64,000 nt of DNA from Leptolyngbya sp. O-77. GTDB lineage: Bacteria > Cyanobacteriota > Cyanobacteriia > Elainellales > Elainellaceae. Positions 1-9,508 of this stretch are shown piece after piece. Under the pieces are notes generated by a model, which did not search any database, was not told where the DNA came from, and saw only the letters and a program-made list of their open reading frames with translations. The first letter of the stretch is position 1, and each line of letters begins with the position of its first letter. Location of the stretch: the NCBI RefSeq assembly GCF_001548395.1, contig NZ_AP017367.1:4005001-4069000 (forward strand), written 5' to 3'. A program made the translations under genes and the position numbers.

Positions 1-1
1 A

Positions 2-859
2 AATCTGATCTTGTTGGGCAACGCCGACATCAACGCCACGGGCAATAGTAGGGATAACGTTCTGGTGGGCAATCGCGGCAGCAACGTGCTGCGCGGGTTG
101 GCGGGCGACGATCGCATTTCTGGCGGCTCAGGCGGCAACGACCTGCTGGATGGCGGCGCGGGTAACGATATTTTGGTGGGCAACGCAGGCAACAACACCT
201 TCGTGATCGACAGTCCGGGCGATCGCATTTTGGGCGCAGGACGCGGCATTGACACGGTTGAGTCCTTAGTAGACTATGCGCTGGTGCGGGGGCTGGAGAA
301 CTGCAATCTGCGGGGCGATGCGCGGATCTGCGTCGGCAATCGGTTCAACAACGCGCTGACGGGCAACCGCAACGACAACACCCTCATCGGCGGGATGGGG
401 GCGGATACGCTGCTGGGCAACGACGGCAACGACAAACTCAGCGGCGGCCAAGGCGACGACGACCTCACGGGTGGACGAGGCAACGACACGCTAACCGGGG
501 GAGAAGGGCGCGATTTGTTCTACTACCGGAGCGATCGCAGCTTTAGAACCAGCGACTTCGGGCGCGATACCATTACCGATTTCCGGGGCACAGACAGCAT
601 TGTTCTATCGCGGCGCACCTTCGGACTCCGCAGCAGTCGCGGCTTTGGGTTTAGCCAAGACAGCGAATTTGCCGTAGTGGCCAATAATCGCCTGGCCGCC
701 AGCAGCAGCGCCCGCATCGTCTACAGCACCGGGTCGCGCACGCTGTTTCTCAACGCTAACGGCAGCAGCGGCGGCTTTGGCTCCTCTAGCAGCAGCGGCG
801 CATTTATCGTGTTTAGCAGCAACACTAACCTCAGCACCCTCAGCTTCCTGATTGTCTAG
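2..859 (+). CDS. RTX-type calcium-binding repeat protein (5' end outside window)
   Basis: The reading frame is open at the left edge, so this is the C-terminal part of a longer secreted or surface protein. It contains several copies of the glycine-rich nonapeptide GGxGxDxLx (for example GGAGNDILVGN, GGMGADTLLGN and GGRGNDTLTGG), which in this family winds into a calcium-binding parallel beta-roll. Sections between the repeats resemble the connecting strands usual in cyanobacterial RTX proteins. After residue ~190 the repeats stop and a Ser/Gly-rich tail follows, consistent with a type I secretion signal region. The TTG at 11 is an artefact of the window edge, not the true start. The specific function cannot be told from repeats alone. 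Confidence 0.85.
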   Translation, partial: NLILLGNADINATGNSRDNVLVGNRGSNVLRGLAGDDRISGGSGGNDLLDGGAGNDILVGNAGNNTFVIDSPGDRILGAGRGIDTVESLVDYALVRGLENCNLRGDARICVGNRFNNALTGNRNDNTLIGGMGADTLLGNDGNDKLSGGQGDDDLTGGRGNDTLTGGEGRDLFYYRSDRSFRTSDFGRDTITDFRGTDSIVLSRRTFGLRSSRGFGFSQDSEFAVVANNRLAASSSARIVYSTGSRTLFLNANGSSGGFGSSSSSGAFIVFSSNTNLSTLSFLIV

Positions 860-970
860 AACCCCCTTCCTGTCAGAACTTCCTGACCTCCTATCTGCCC
901 CTTGGCTGACAACCCCTAACAGTGGATTGGGGTTATGATAGAAGGCATTGTTGATATTTCTTAATACTGG

Positions 971-2368
971 ATGGTTGAGTCCTCCGCTGGGTTCGGACAG
1001 GTCAAGGCAAACCTCACGGAATTCATCACCGAGAAGGTGCTGTTTGGCAATCGCCCAACGCCCGAACTGGTTGCGATTCTGCTGGTCTACTTTGTGCAAG
1101 GCATTTTGGGTCTGGCACGGCTGGCGGTCAGCTTTTTCCTGAAGGATGACTTGGCGCTGAGTCCGGCGCAGGTGTCGGCGCTGCTGGGGGTGGCCGCCAT
1201 CCCTTGGATGATTAAGCCGCTGTTTGGCTTTATGTCGGACGGGCTGCCGATTTTTGGCTATCGCCGTCGGCCCTATCTGGTGCTGTCGGGCGTGCTGGGG
1301 GCGCTGGCTTGGGTCGCTATGGCCACGGTGGTTCACACTGCCTGGGCCGCCACACTGGCGATCGCGCTCAGTTCACTGGCGATCGCCGTTAGCGATGTGA
1401 TTGTGGACTCGCTAGTCGTTGAGCGGGCCCGCCTGGAATCTAGCAAAGCGTCTGGTTCGCTGCAATCTATCTGCTGGGGCGCGTCGGCTCTGGGCGGGCT
1501 GATCACCGCCTACCTCAGCGGCTTTTTGCTGGAGCGATTTTCGGTGCAGACCGTGTTTGCCATTACGGCCACCTTCCCGCTGATCGTGTCGCTGGTGGCA
1601 GGGCTAATTGCTGAATCGCCCATCACCCAGCCCACCGACTGGTCAGTGATCCGATCGCAGGTCAAGGATTTGCGGTCTGCCATTTCGCAAAAATCCATCT
1701 GGCTGCCCACGGCGTTCCTCTTCCTCTGGCAGGCCACACCCACCGCCGAATCCGCCTTTTTCTTTTTCACCACCAACGACCTCGGCTTTACGCCAGAGTT
1801 TCTCGGTCGCGTCCGCCTGGTCACCAGCCTCGCCTCGCTGCTGGGCATCTGGATGTTTCAGCGGTTCTTTCGCACCGTGCCTTTCCGCACCTTTTTCGGC
1901 TGGACGATTGTCGTCTCGACGCTGCTGGGCATGACCATGCTCATCCTAGTAACCCATACCAACCGGGCGATCGGCATCGACGACCACTGGTTTAGCCTGG
2001 GCGACAGTCTGATCCTGACGGTGATGGGACAAATTGCCTATATGCCTGTGCTGATTTTGGCTGCCCGCCTCTGCCCGCCCGGTATAGAAGCAACGCTCTT
2101 CGCCCTGCTGATGTCCGTCACCAACCTGGCTGCACTGGTGTCTTACGAACTGGGCGCGGGGCTGATGCACTGGCTCGGTGTCACCGAAGACAACTTCTCG
2201 AACCTGTGGCTGCTGGTCATCATTACCAACCTCAGCACTCTGCTGCCGCTGCCCTTCCTGGGCTGGCTTCCTGGCAAGGAGGACGAAAAACTGGAAATCC
2301 ACACTTCCACGCCACGAGTGACGCAGCCCGTTGTGGAGATTGGCGAAGGCATTGGTGTGGCGGAGTAA
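971..2368 (+). CDS. BT1-family (folate/biopterin-type) MFS transporter
   Basis: A 465-residue polytopic inner-membrane protein with about 12 hydrophobic segments. The region LLGVAAIPWMIKPLFGFMSD followed by GYRRRPYL, and the later AVSDVIVDSLVVERAR stretch, match the BT1 family, whose cyanobacterial and plant members move folates or pterins. The substrate here is inferred from family only. The start ATG at 971 gives a short soluble N-terminus before the first helix. The C-terminal tail after residue ~435 is charged and cytoplasmic. It lies between the RTX gene and the carotenoid oxygenase, both on the same strand, with gaps over 100 bp, so no operon is obvious. Confidence 0.85.
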   Translation: MVESSAGFGQVKANLTEFITEKVLFGNRPTPELVAILLVYFVQGILGLARLAVSFFLKDDLALSPAQVSALLGVAAIPWMIKPLFGFMSDGLPIFGYRRRPYLVLSGVLGALAWVAMATVVHTAWAATLAIALSSLAIAVSDVIVDSLVVERARLESSKASGSLQSICWGASALGGLITAYLSGFLLERFSVQTVFAITATFPLIVSLVAGLIAESPITQPTDWSVIRSQVKDLRSAISQKSIWLPTAFLFLWQATPTAESAFFFFTTNDLGFTPEFLGRVRLVTSLASLLGIWMFQRFFRTVPFRTFFGWTIVVSTLLGMTMLILVTHTNRAIGIDDHWFSLGDSLILTVMGQIAYMPVLILAARLCPPGIEATLFALLMSVTNLAALVSYELGAGLMHWLGVTEDNFSNLWLLVIITNLSTLLPLPFLGWLPGKEDEKLEIHTSTPRVTQPVVEIGEGIGVAE

Positions 2369-2496
2369 TGGATTGTCCCGGTGACCAGTCAACGCGGTGA
2401 TACAGATTAGCAGCGGCCCAACGATTGAATTCTTCTTGATCTCCTTGCTCTGGCACTCTCCAATCCTCCAGCATTTTCCGACTTCCAAAAACGCTT

Positions 2497-3972
2497 ATGC
2501 AAACCCAACCGCTCTCCACCCCCCGCTCATATAACCGCAAAGACTGGCAAACAGGCTATCGCTCATTGGAGCAAGAGTTTGACTATGCCATTGAGGATGT
2601 AGAGGGTGAAATTCCGGCTGAACTAGAGGGAACGCTGTTTCGCAATGGGCCGGGGCGGCTGGAACTGGGCGGGCAGCGCTATCGGCATCCGTTTGATGGA
2701 GATGGCATGGTGTGTGCGATCGCCCTCCGCAACGGCCGCGCCCATTTTCGCAATCGCTTTGTGCGGACGGAAGGATTTGTCGCAGAGCAGCAGGCGCAGA
2801 AAATTCTCTATCGCGGCGTATTTGGCACGCAGAAGCCGGGTGGCTTGCTGGCAAACGCCTTTGACTTGCGCCGCAAAAATATTGCCAATACCAACGTGAT
2901 TTATTGGGGCGGCAAACTGTTGGCGCTGTGGGAAGCAGCCGAACCCTATCGCCTCGACCCGCGCACGCTGGAAACGCTGGGCACTGATGACCTGAATGGC
3001 GGCCTGAAGCCGGGTGAATCCTTCGCGGCGCATCCCTGGGTTGACCCCGCTAGCGAACTCGACGGCGGCGAACCCTGTCTGGTGAATTTTTCCATTAGCC
3101 CCGGACTTTCGACGCGAATTACAGTCTATGAGCTAAATTTGGCGGGCGATGTGGTGCGCCGCTATAGCCATTCGGTGCCCGGTTTCGCGTTTATCCACGA
3201 TTTTGTGATTACGCCGCACTACTGCATCTTTTTCCAGAATGCGGTGTCGTTTAACCCGCTGCCGTTTGTGCTGGGGCAAAAGGGGGCGGGCGAGTGCGTT
3301 GAGTTTCATCCCGAAAAGCCCACGCAGGCGGTGATCATTTCTCGCCAGGGCAGCCATGAAAAGCAGTTGATTTCGGTCAACTCAGGCTTCGTATTTCACC
3401 ATGTAAATGCCTTTGAGGACGGCAAAACGCTGGTGGTGGACTCCATCAGCTACGATTCGCTGCCGACGCTGGAACCAGGGCAGGACTATCGCGAGGTGGA
3501 TTTTGAGGCGCTGGCTCCGGGACAACTCTGGCGCTTCCGGTTTGATCTGGCGGCGGGTTCCGTTGCCCAGCAAAAGCTAGACGAGCGCTGCGTCGAGTTT
3601 CCGGTGGTGCATCCCGACCGGGTGGGACGCAACTATCGCTATCTATTTGTCGGCGCAGCCCATGAGCCGACGGGCAACGCGCCGCTGCAAGGCGTGCTGA
3701 AGTTGGATTTGCAGACGGGCGATCGCCAGCTTTGGAGCGCTGCGCCCTACGGCTACGGCAGCGAACCCATCTTTGTACCACGACCGGGCGCAACCGCTGA
3801 GGACGATGGCTGGGTGCTGGTGCTGATTTACAACGCCGAGCGGCAAAAGTCGGAACTAGTGATTTTGGATGGGCAGGATTTAGAAAAGGGGGCGATCGCC
3901 ACGCTGCGGTTGCGGCATCACGTCCCCTATGGGCTGCACGGCAGCTTTACGACCGAATACTTTGGCGAGTAA
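2497..3972 (+). CDS. Carotenoid cleavage oxygenase (RPE65/CCD family)
   Basis: A 491-residue enzyme of the beta-propeller carotenoid oxygenase family, which splits a double bond in carotenoids or apocarotenoids using a non-heme iron held by four histidines. Family landmarks are visible: the early FRNGPGRLELG and HPFDGDGMV, candidate iron ligands in AAHPWVD (~residue 177), FIHDFVITP (~231), FHHVNAFEDG (~302), and the terminal YGLHGSF. There is no signal peptide, as expected for a soluble or peripherally bound enzyme. Length fits the family. Cleavage position (15,15' or 9,10) cannot be decided from sequence by eye. Confidence 0.9.
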   Translation: MQTQPLSTPRSYNRKDWQTGYRSLEQEFDYAIEDVEGEIPAELEGTLFRNGPGRLELGGQRYRHPFDGDGMVCAIALRNGRAHFRNRFVRTEGFVAEQQAQKILYRGVFGTQKPGGLLANAFDLRRKNIANTNVIYWGGKLLALWEAAEPYRLDPRTLETLGTDDLNGGLKPGESFAAHPWVDPASELDGGEPCLVNFSISPGLSTRITVYELNLAGDVVRRYSHSVPGFAFIHDFVITPHYCIFFQNAVSFNPLPFVLGQKGAGECVEFHPEKPTQAVIISRQGSHEKQLISVNSGFVFHHVNAFEDGKTLVVDSISYDSLPTLEPGQDYREVDFEALAPGQLWRFRFDLAAGSVAQQKLDERCVEFPVVHPDRVGRNYRYLFVGAAHEPTGNAPLQGVLKLDLQTGDRQLWSAAPYGYGSEPIFVPRPGATAEDDGWVLVLIYNAERQKSELVILDGQDLEKGAIATLRLRHHVPYGLHGSFTTEYFGE

Positions 3973-4039
3973 GGGAAAATTTTAGCATTTGCAGCCTGCT
4001 AGCCGATGTGAAAGGCTGACTCAGATATCTTTAATGTCT

Positions 4040-4795
4040 TTAATCAGGATAGACACAATGTTCATAAAGAATATTGCGCTTGTTGGCAATGGGTAGATAA
4101 ATGCTCACAATCGTCTCTTTGGCAAATGATAGGATTTTCAACGATCCTCCATGAGCGATAACAATTTGCTTTGAGATTGCCAATCCCAACCCCGTGCCGC
4201 CGGACTTTGTGGAAAAAAATGGAGTTCCCAAGTGAGGCAATAATTCTGACGGAATGGGTTTGCCAGCATTCCGAATACTGATACAGATGCAATGATCTGG
4301 AACATTATATTTGACCAAGCAACTTACACCTTCCTGGATGGCGATCGCTTCCAGCGCATTGCGAAATAAATTCAAAAACACCTGCTTCAATTTATTAATA
4401 TCTGCCATCACCTCAACCGCTGGCGCTTCATTGACGTAATGAATTGAGCGATCGACGGACTCAGGTAAATCTTGTATCTGCACCAACATTGCCTTGAGAA
4501 ACGCATCAACGTTAGTGATTGAGAGGTTCAGTGGTTTTGGCTTCGCATAATCCAGAAGCTCGCTCAAAAGCTGGTTGAGGCGCTGAGACTCGCTTAATGC
4601 AAGGGTAATACGTTGTAGATCGGTATCGGAAGTTAACACCTTTTTCGCGTGTTTTAAGCCTAACTCAATTGTGGTCAGCGGATTCCGCGCTTCATGCACA
4701 ATCATGGCAGTAAACTCCCCTAACGCTGCTAATCGATCGCGCTCCATCAGCTCCTCTTGAGACTGACTTTTTTGTGACAAGTTTTGCTCAAACAT
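4040..4795 (-). CDS. Short sensor histidine kinase, kinase core only
   Basis: The 251-residue protein is almost only a kinase core. The H-box VHEARNPLTT (residues ~34-43) gives the phosphorylated histidine, the N-box is NLFRNALEAI, and the ATP lid is TPFFSTKSGGTGLGLAI. The usual DxG of the G1 box reads RNAG (~residue 177), a change that may affect ATP binding. About 20 residues of probable coiled coil precede the H-box and no membrane or sensory domain is present. The input must therefore come from a partner or the N-terminus was lost. No response regulator is adjacent. Confidence 0.8.
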   Translation of the reverse strand: MFEQNLSQKSQSQEELMERDRLAALGEFTAMIVHEARNPLTTIELGLKHAKKVLTSDTDLQRITLALSESQRLNQLLSELLDYAKPKPLNLSITNVDAFLKAMLVQIQDLPESVDRSIHYVNEAPAVEVMADINKLKQVFLNLFRNALEAIAIQEGVSCLVKYNVPDHCICISIRNAGKPIPSELLPHLGTPFFSTKSGGTGLGLAISKQIVIAHGGSLKILSFAKETIVSIYLPIANKRNILYEHCVYPD

Positions 4796-5000
4796 AGTTG
4801 GATGATTTGAAGATAGATAAGTAGATAGACCAAATTAAAAACATATCCTAAACCCTACGTCGCCCGCGCAGCAGATGGCGCAGGGTCTCTGGGTTTTATG
4901 TTTATTAATGTCTGCTTACTTAGAAATGTTTAAGCATTCTTTCGTGAACTTCAATCCTCTGGCTCATTACCTATTTAGAACAACTGTGAGATTAAAATCG
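4796..5000. other. Intergenic, no gene seen
   Basis: AT-rich stretch between the kinase and the DsbA-like gene, both on the minus strand. It presumably holds the kinase promoter. No open reading frame or hairpin terminator of note. Confidence 0.4.
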
Positions 5001-5546
5001 CTATTCAAAATTTGCTTGCACAATCGCCTCTAGCAATTTTTCTAAGTGTTGCTCACCGCCATATTTCAACCCATTAATAAAGAACGTCGGCGTTTTGACC
5101 ACACCACTTTTCACCCCACTTTCAATATCAGACTGAATTCGTGCTGTATGACAATCGTTCGCCATTTCTGCTAAAAATTGATCCACATCTAGATACAGAG
5201 CCATTGCATATTCAACCAAATAGCTATCAGCCAGTTGAGATTGATGCTGTAGCAAGTGGATATGCATATCCCAAAACTTATTCTGGGATGCTGCTGCTTC
5301 TGCCGCTTCCGCTGCGTGGTGGGCTTCGGGATGGAGATACGACTGCGGAAAGTGGCGAAACACAAATCGCAACTGCTCACCTAACTGCTGCTGAATAGAT
5401 GAAATAAAGCGATGCGCTATTCGACAGGAAGGACATTGATAATCGCCGTACTGTACCAATGTGAATTTTGCTGCGGGGCTGCCTTGACAGTGGTCAAAAT
5501 CACCCACAGGAAGAATGAGGCGACTGGATTTTTGGGGTAATGTCAT
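5001..5546 (-). CDS. DsbA-like thioredoxin-fold oxidoreductase
   Basis: A 181-residue protein with the DsbA-family fold. The active-site CxxC is CPSC in GDYQCPSCRIAH (residues ~33-44). The helical insertion PEAHHAAEAAEAAASQNKFW is typical of this family, and the cis-proline loop is KTPTFFING near the C-terminus. No signal peptide is visible, so it is probably cytoplasmic, unlike classical periplasmic DsbA. Family members oxidise or isomerise thiols, and some are linked to sodium/proton antiporters. The partner here is unknown. The ISAs1-type element has inserted about 70 bp upstream of its start, which may affect its promoter. Confidence 0.85.
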   Translation of the reverse strand: MTLPQKSSRLILPVGDFDHCQGSPAAKFTLVQYGDYQCPSCRIAHRFISSIQQQLGEQLRFVFRHFPQSYLHPEAHHAAEAAEAAASQNKFWDMHIHLLQHQSQLADSYLVEYAMALYLDVDQFLAEMANDCHTARIQSDIESGVKSGVVKTPTFFINGLKYGGEQHLEKLLEAIVQANFE

Positions 5547-5628
5547 TAGAAAATATCACGACTGCTGATTAGACGATTGGAGAGTATTCCTGTGCTGAAA
5601 TGACTATGCAGAGTCACCACTTTAAACT

Positions 5629-6809
5629 CAGGGCTATTTCATTCTAAAAATAGACTTCAATTGCTTGAGGCTGAAGCCACAACGACGCTGTGCTTGAGCC
5701 ATGTTGTGGAACCCTAAATCACGATAGAGGTTGAGTGCCAGGTTGCGGGCAATTGTCCAAAGTTGCGGTAATGGCACCACTCGAATTCTGGAAGCATCTT
5801 CGCCCTGAGTCACGTCACGCACATAATGCACTTTGTTTTCCACTCCCCAGTAAGCTCGAATCCGCTCGGCAAATTGCTGTGCTGTTTCACTCAATGATGA
5901 AATGTAGTAGCGCGTTTCTGGCTTGCCGACGATTTCATAATTGCCTTTGAGCAAGGTGCGCGTGGCAGTCACCCGAATCAAGGTACACAGTCCTGCCCAG
6001 GGACGAATGCCCGCCAAACTACGACAAATACTGACCGTTCGCTGCTCAAGTCGTCCATGCCCTTGATTCGATTCGCTGTAGGTCTCCTCCGGTTGGAAAT
6101 GCGCCACGATGTCGTTGAGCAAGCCTGCATGATTCCCTTTGAGCGCACCCAAATAGTGATTGCCGCTCTCAACAATTTGCTGACAACTTTTTTTGGGTGT
6201 TGATCGCATCAAAGCCAAACACTACGCCAAACTGAGCAAACTGTTTCACCAATTCGGGCAAGACCTTAATTTCATTACTCTTGCGCTCGACCTCAAACGG
6301 TTCGAGGATAATGCCCCGCTCAACCAAGTACACACTCACCAATTGGATCGCAGGATGAGGCTCAGTTGTACAATGCTCACTTGCGATTTGATAAGAACCC
6401 CGTAAGTGCTTGCCATCGACTGCTATCATCTCGCCAACCTGAGGCTGAATCTCAAAGAACTTGGCGAGACAGGCGGAGTACTGGGAGTAATCCACGTTCA
6501 GTAGCACTCGCCGGATGGTGCTGTAAGAGGGCAAGCGTCCTTTGGGCGGCGCAAACATTCGACTAACTCGTCATGGTACGCTTCTAGCCAATCACCAATG
6601 GCTAAGAAGCCGCGACAACCTGCTGCAACCGCAAGCGTGAACAAGGCTAAACACAAGGCTTGATTGTGCCTTTGTCCCGCTCCACGTCGAGGGTCAGGCA
6701 AATGAGCAAAGGCTTCCAGGATGGCAAGCGTCGTCATGGCAGGGCAGGAAAGAGCGACATTGCAAGTTTACGAGAAACAATCGCCTCTGACTAGAATGAA
6801 ATAGCCCTG
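5629..6809 (-). mobile_element. ISAs1-family insertion sequence, perfect ends, decayed transposase
   Basis: A 1181-bp element bounded by perfect 18-bp inverted repeats CAGGGCTATTTCATTCTA. It is flanked by a perfect 10-bp target duplication, ACTTTAAACT, at 5619-5628 and 6810-6819. Target duplications of 8-10 bp fit the ISAs1 family. The transposase stop codon lies inside the left inverted repeat. The clean duplication indicates an insertion not followed by rearrangement. The transposase is nevertheless frameshifted twice, so the element is probably not autonomous now. Confidence 0.9.
5634..6737 (-). pseudogene. ISAs1 transposase, two frameshifts
   Basis: Three minus-strand frames together give one ISAs1-type DDE transposase. 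Residues from 6737 down to ~6560 carry the N-terminal domain (LPDPRRGAGQRHNQALCLAL). The next piece (6558-~6190) has GEMIAVDGKHLRGS with the first catalytic Asp. The last piece (to 5634) has ESGNHYLGALKGN and the C-terminal AYWGVENKVHYVRDV. The first break is near 6560, where GAA-ATG appears reduced to GAATG, a one-base loss. The second is at a run of seven A (complement of 6188-6194), where slippage could in principle restore the frame. Two independent breaks make a pseudogene the best call. Confidence 0.88.
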
Positions 6810-6847
6810 ACTTTAAACTAATGTGATAAAGCCGCTATGAATGATTT

Positions 6848-7276
6848 TCAACTAGGAGTTTGGGGCTTCTCATTGATACTGCGAAGGGATTCCAAGTATC
6901 CAACAGCTAACCCCATGCCGCCACCCCATAGCAACCAAGCCGCGATTAATAACAGCTTGGACTGGTCATAACTGTAGATGTTTTGAAACCAAGTTAGCAC
7001 GCTGCCATCAATGAGCGTAGCTGTTGTAGTTTCTATTGCTAGAGCGCTTAATAGTTCTGCACCACTGACTTTTCCAAAGATTGCGCTTATCTTCACAAAG
7101 ATCCAAGAAATAGGAATTGCCAGGGCGAATAGAAACAACAGCCAGGGGCTATCGTTGATAAACAATTTTTCTCCTCCCAGCCGGATAAACAGTACGCCTG
7201 TAAACCAAAAGATAATCCCAAGTAGTATGAAAAAAGCCAAATTAAGCGATTTCTTCTCTTCAAGTGTCTGAGTCAT
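6848..7276 (-). CDS. DUF5367-like small membrane protein
   Basis: A 142-residue protein with four hydrophobic segments (about residues 12-32, 44-60, 72-94 and 114-136) and a charged N-terminus. The spacing and sequence resemble DUF5367-type membrane proteins of unknown role. It sits between two insertion sequences with no visible operon partner. Function unknown; the family call is tentative. Confidence 0.65.
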   Translation of the reverse strand: MTQTLEEKKSLNLAFFILLGIIFWFTGVLFIRLGGEKLFINDSPWLLFLFALAIPISWIFVKISAIFGKVSGAELLSALAIETTTATLIDGSVLTWFQNIYSYDQSKLLLIAAWLLWGGGMGLAVGYLESLRSINEKPQTPS

Positions 7277-7389
7277 GATGCTCTCTGTAAATGGAGTATA
7301 AGAGTCTTAAGAGTTGATTTCTTTGCGTTGCTTAAGATACTCTCTACCCTACAGATAGTCAGAAGTGTTGAAAGATAGATTAAGCGACG

Positions 7390-7421
7390 AAAAAAAGGGA
7401 CAGAATGCAGTATTCTGTCCC
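7390..7421 (-). terminator. Hairpin plus T-run, minus-strand terminator
   Basis: A perfect 10-bp stem, GGGACAGAAT and ATTCTGTCCC, with a 5-nt loop (7397-7421). Read on the minus strand, it is followed by seven T (A-run at 7390-7396). This is a good intrinsic terminator for transcription leftwards. It would insulate the membrane-protein gene from antisense transcription out of the transposase to its right, or mark the IS4-type element's end. Confidence 0.7.
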
Positions 7422-8212
7422 CTAGTAAACAAAAAATGATGCCTGATGATAGCCTCATTTCCGAAGCTTGTCAAATCGATCTTGATGCAGCTTTGTCCGC
7501 ATGACTATCCCGTTTTGAACTCGCGCTTGTTCTTTGAAATCTGGTTGACCTTTGTGTTGGACAAGGGCTTAACCAGCATGAGAGACTTATTTTACCGCCT
7601 AAATCGTACAGGTGTTGAGGTCGATATATCCACCTTTTCTAAAGCTTGCAAAACTCGAACGGATGGGCACTTTTGTCGAATCTATGCACAGTTAATTGAG
7701 CAAGTAAAGCGCAAACAGCCGACCGCGGCTCAGATACTTTTTCCGATTGATTCAACCATCGTTACACTTACCAGCAAGCTATTTTGGCTGCAAGGATATC
7801 ACCAAGTTAAATTACTGAATGGAATCAACTTAGAGCAAGGATATTCGAGTGAATGCTTGATTCATTTTGGGCAAGGACATGATGCAAAGTTTGCCGATTC
7901 GATTAGCACGATGATTCCCGAAAACGGCATCGGCATCATGGATAGAGGCTTCGCAAGCTGGGAATTTCTCGACCAAATGAGTCTCACTCAAACAAAGTTT
8001 GTGGTGCGAATCAAGAACAATATGAAGACTGAACTTGACCACGACCGTTACCGCGTGGTTTGGTTCTGTGATTTGGAGAGTCGGAGCGAGTTTCGTCTGG
8101 CAACTAATGTCAATGAGATGAGCGACAAAGAAATCAGTGATACCTATCGGCATCGTTGGCAAATTGAGGTGTTATGGAAGTTTCTCAAGATGCACTTAAA
8201 GCTCGATCGTCT

Positions 8213-9459
8213 GGCTCTTCCGGATCCGGGGTGAAAATCGTATAATATGATACTTTCAGTCAGGGGTTGCGCCAATGGACATACATCTTGATAGATTGCT
8301 TAGCTTCCCTCACGTTACGGTTGAAAGTTGCATTCAAAAAGACAATGAAGTGTACTTAAAGTTGCGCTTGCTCAATCAAGAATCTAGCTGTCCACACTGT
8401 AAGAAATCAAGTTCGGAGTTGCATCAAAACCGTCCGATTTTGATTCGAGACCTATCGATTTTTGGTCAAGTCACTTATTTGAAAATTCCTCGTCGTCAGT
8501 TTTATTGTCGTGATTGTCAACGTTATTTTACTGAGTCATTGACATTTATGGATGCAGGACGGCAGTACACTCGACGCTATGAGGAGCATATTTACCAGCA
8601 AGTACAACTGTCAAGTATGGAGCAAGTGGGTCGCGTAGAAGGGTTAAGCTTTGAGCGCATTGAAGGGATTTTCAAGCATCAGTATGCACAGAAAAAAACA
8701 CAGGATGGGCAGGAGTCAAACGCATTGGGATTGATGAAATCAGCAAGCGGAAAGGGCATCAAAACTTCGCCACCGTTATCGGCGACGTTGAGACCGGGAA
8801 ATTGATTGAAGTGATTGACAGCCACCAACAGGAAGACATTATTGAAACCCTGAAGCAGCAGCCCCTAGAGGTGCGTGCAAAAGTTGAAGAGGTGAGCGTG
8901 GATATGTGGGGAGGATTCCCAAAGGTAGTCAAGAGGGTGTTTCCCAATGCCGTGGTAGTGATTGACCGCTTTCATGTCATGAAATTAGTCAATGAGGAGT
9001 TAAATAAAATTCGTAGACAATCGGGTGTATCAGACCGAGGTAGCAAATTCATTTTGCTCAAGAATGGCAAGGATTTAACAGCAGAAGAAAAGACAAAGTT
9101 AGAAGAGATTCTGAAACGGTCAAAGCGATTAGGAAAAGCCTATGAGTGGAAAGAAGAGTTTCGCGCGATTTATGAACAACCATTAACCGTTGAGGAAGGC
9201 AAGCGTCAGATCCAAGGGTGGCTCGATAAAGCGCGAGTCGTCTATAGAGAAGCAAGCACAACGATTCGTAACCATTTAGATGGAATTAGCAACTACTTTC
9301 GGAATCGCACAACGAGTGGCGCAATGGAGGGAATCAACAACCGAATTAAATTGATTAAACGGCAAGCTTATGGCTTTGTCAATTTCAACAATTTTCGAGA
9401 AAGACTATTAGCCTGCTTCTCTGATTAAATAAAGTTATCACCGTACTGACGGGAGAACC
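8213..9459 (+). mobile_element. ISL3-family insertion sequence, copy 1
   Basis: A 1247-bp element starting GGCTCTTCCGGATCC and ending TACTGACGGGAGAACC. These are imperfect inverted repeats of about 25 bp. It is flanked by a perfect 8-bp duplication, GATCGTCT, at 8205-8212 and 9460-9467, the length expected for ISL3. It carries one transposase in two overlapping frames. The left end contains GGATCC. A second, nearly identical copy lies at 17378-18682. Confidence 0.92.
8275..9428 (+). CDS. ISL3 transposase, two frames, probable -1 frameshift
   Basis: The first frame (8275-8805) begins MDIHLDRLLSFP and holds the zinc-finger CPHCKKSSSE and a helix-turn-helix-like region. The second open frame (8802-9428) carries the DDE core, with DMWGGFPKVVKRVFPNAVVVIDRFHV and the final Glu in TSGAMEGINNRIKLIKR. 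The missing join WAGVKRIGIDEISKRKGHQN is present in the -1 frame from about 8700. A run of seven A at 8692-8698 is therefore the likely slip site for a full ~384-residue protein. The same arrangement in both copies argues for programmed frameshifting or a shared old mutation. Confidence 0.85.
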
Positions 9460-9508
9460 GATCGTCTCATCACCAAGAATGTGAATGGGGTGAGTATTCA
9501 GATTTATA

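Larger units (their letters stand above)
7446..9508 (+). pseudogene. IS4-type transposase interrupted by ISL3 element and truncated
   Basis: Residues 1-~256 (7446-8212) are an IS4-type DDE transposase, with PIDSTIVTLTSK (first Asp), GIMDRGFASWEF (second Asp) and the C-terminal YRHRWQIEVLWKFLKMHL signature. At 8213 the ISL3-type element interrupts it. The frame resumes at 9460-9508, encoding DRLITKNVNGVSIQIY, as expected for this family's C-terminus. At 9509 an ISKra4-type element removes the rest. With both elements subtracted the frame is continuous, so the ISL3 insertion broke a previously intact gene. Confidence 0.85.

Noticed and set aside
605..1336. Minus-strand frame of 243 residues
   Set aside because: Spans the RTX tail and transporter start on the opposite strand; His/Gln/Arg-rich shadow composition.
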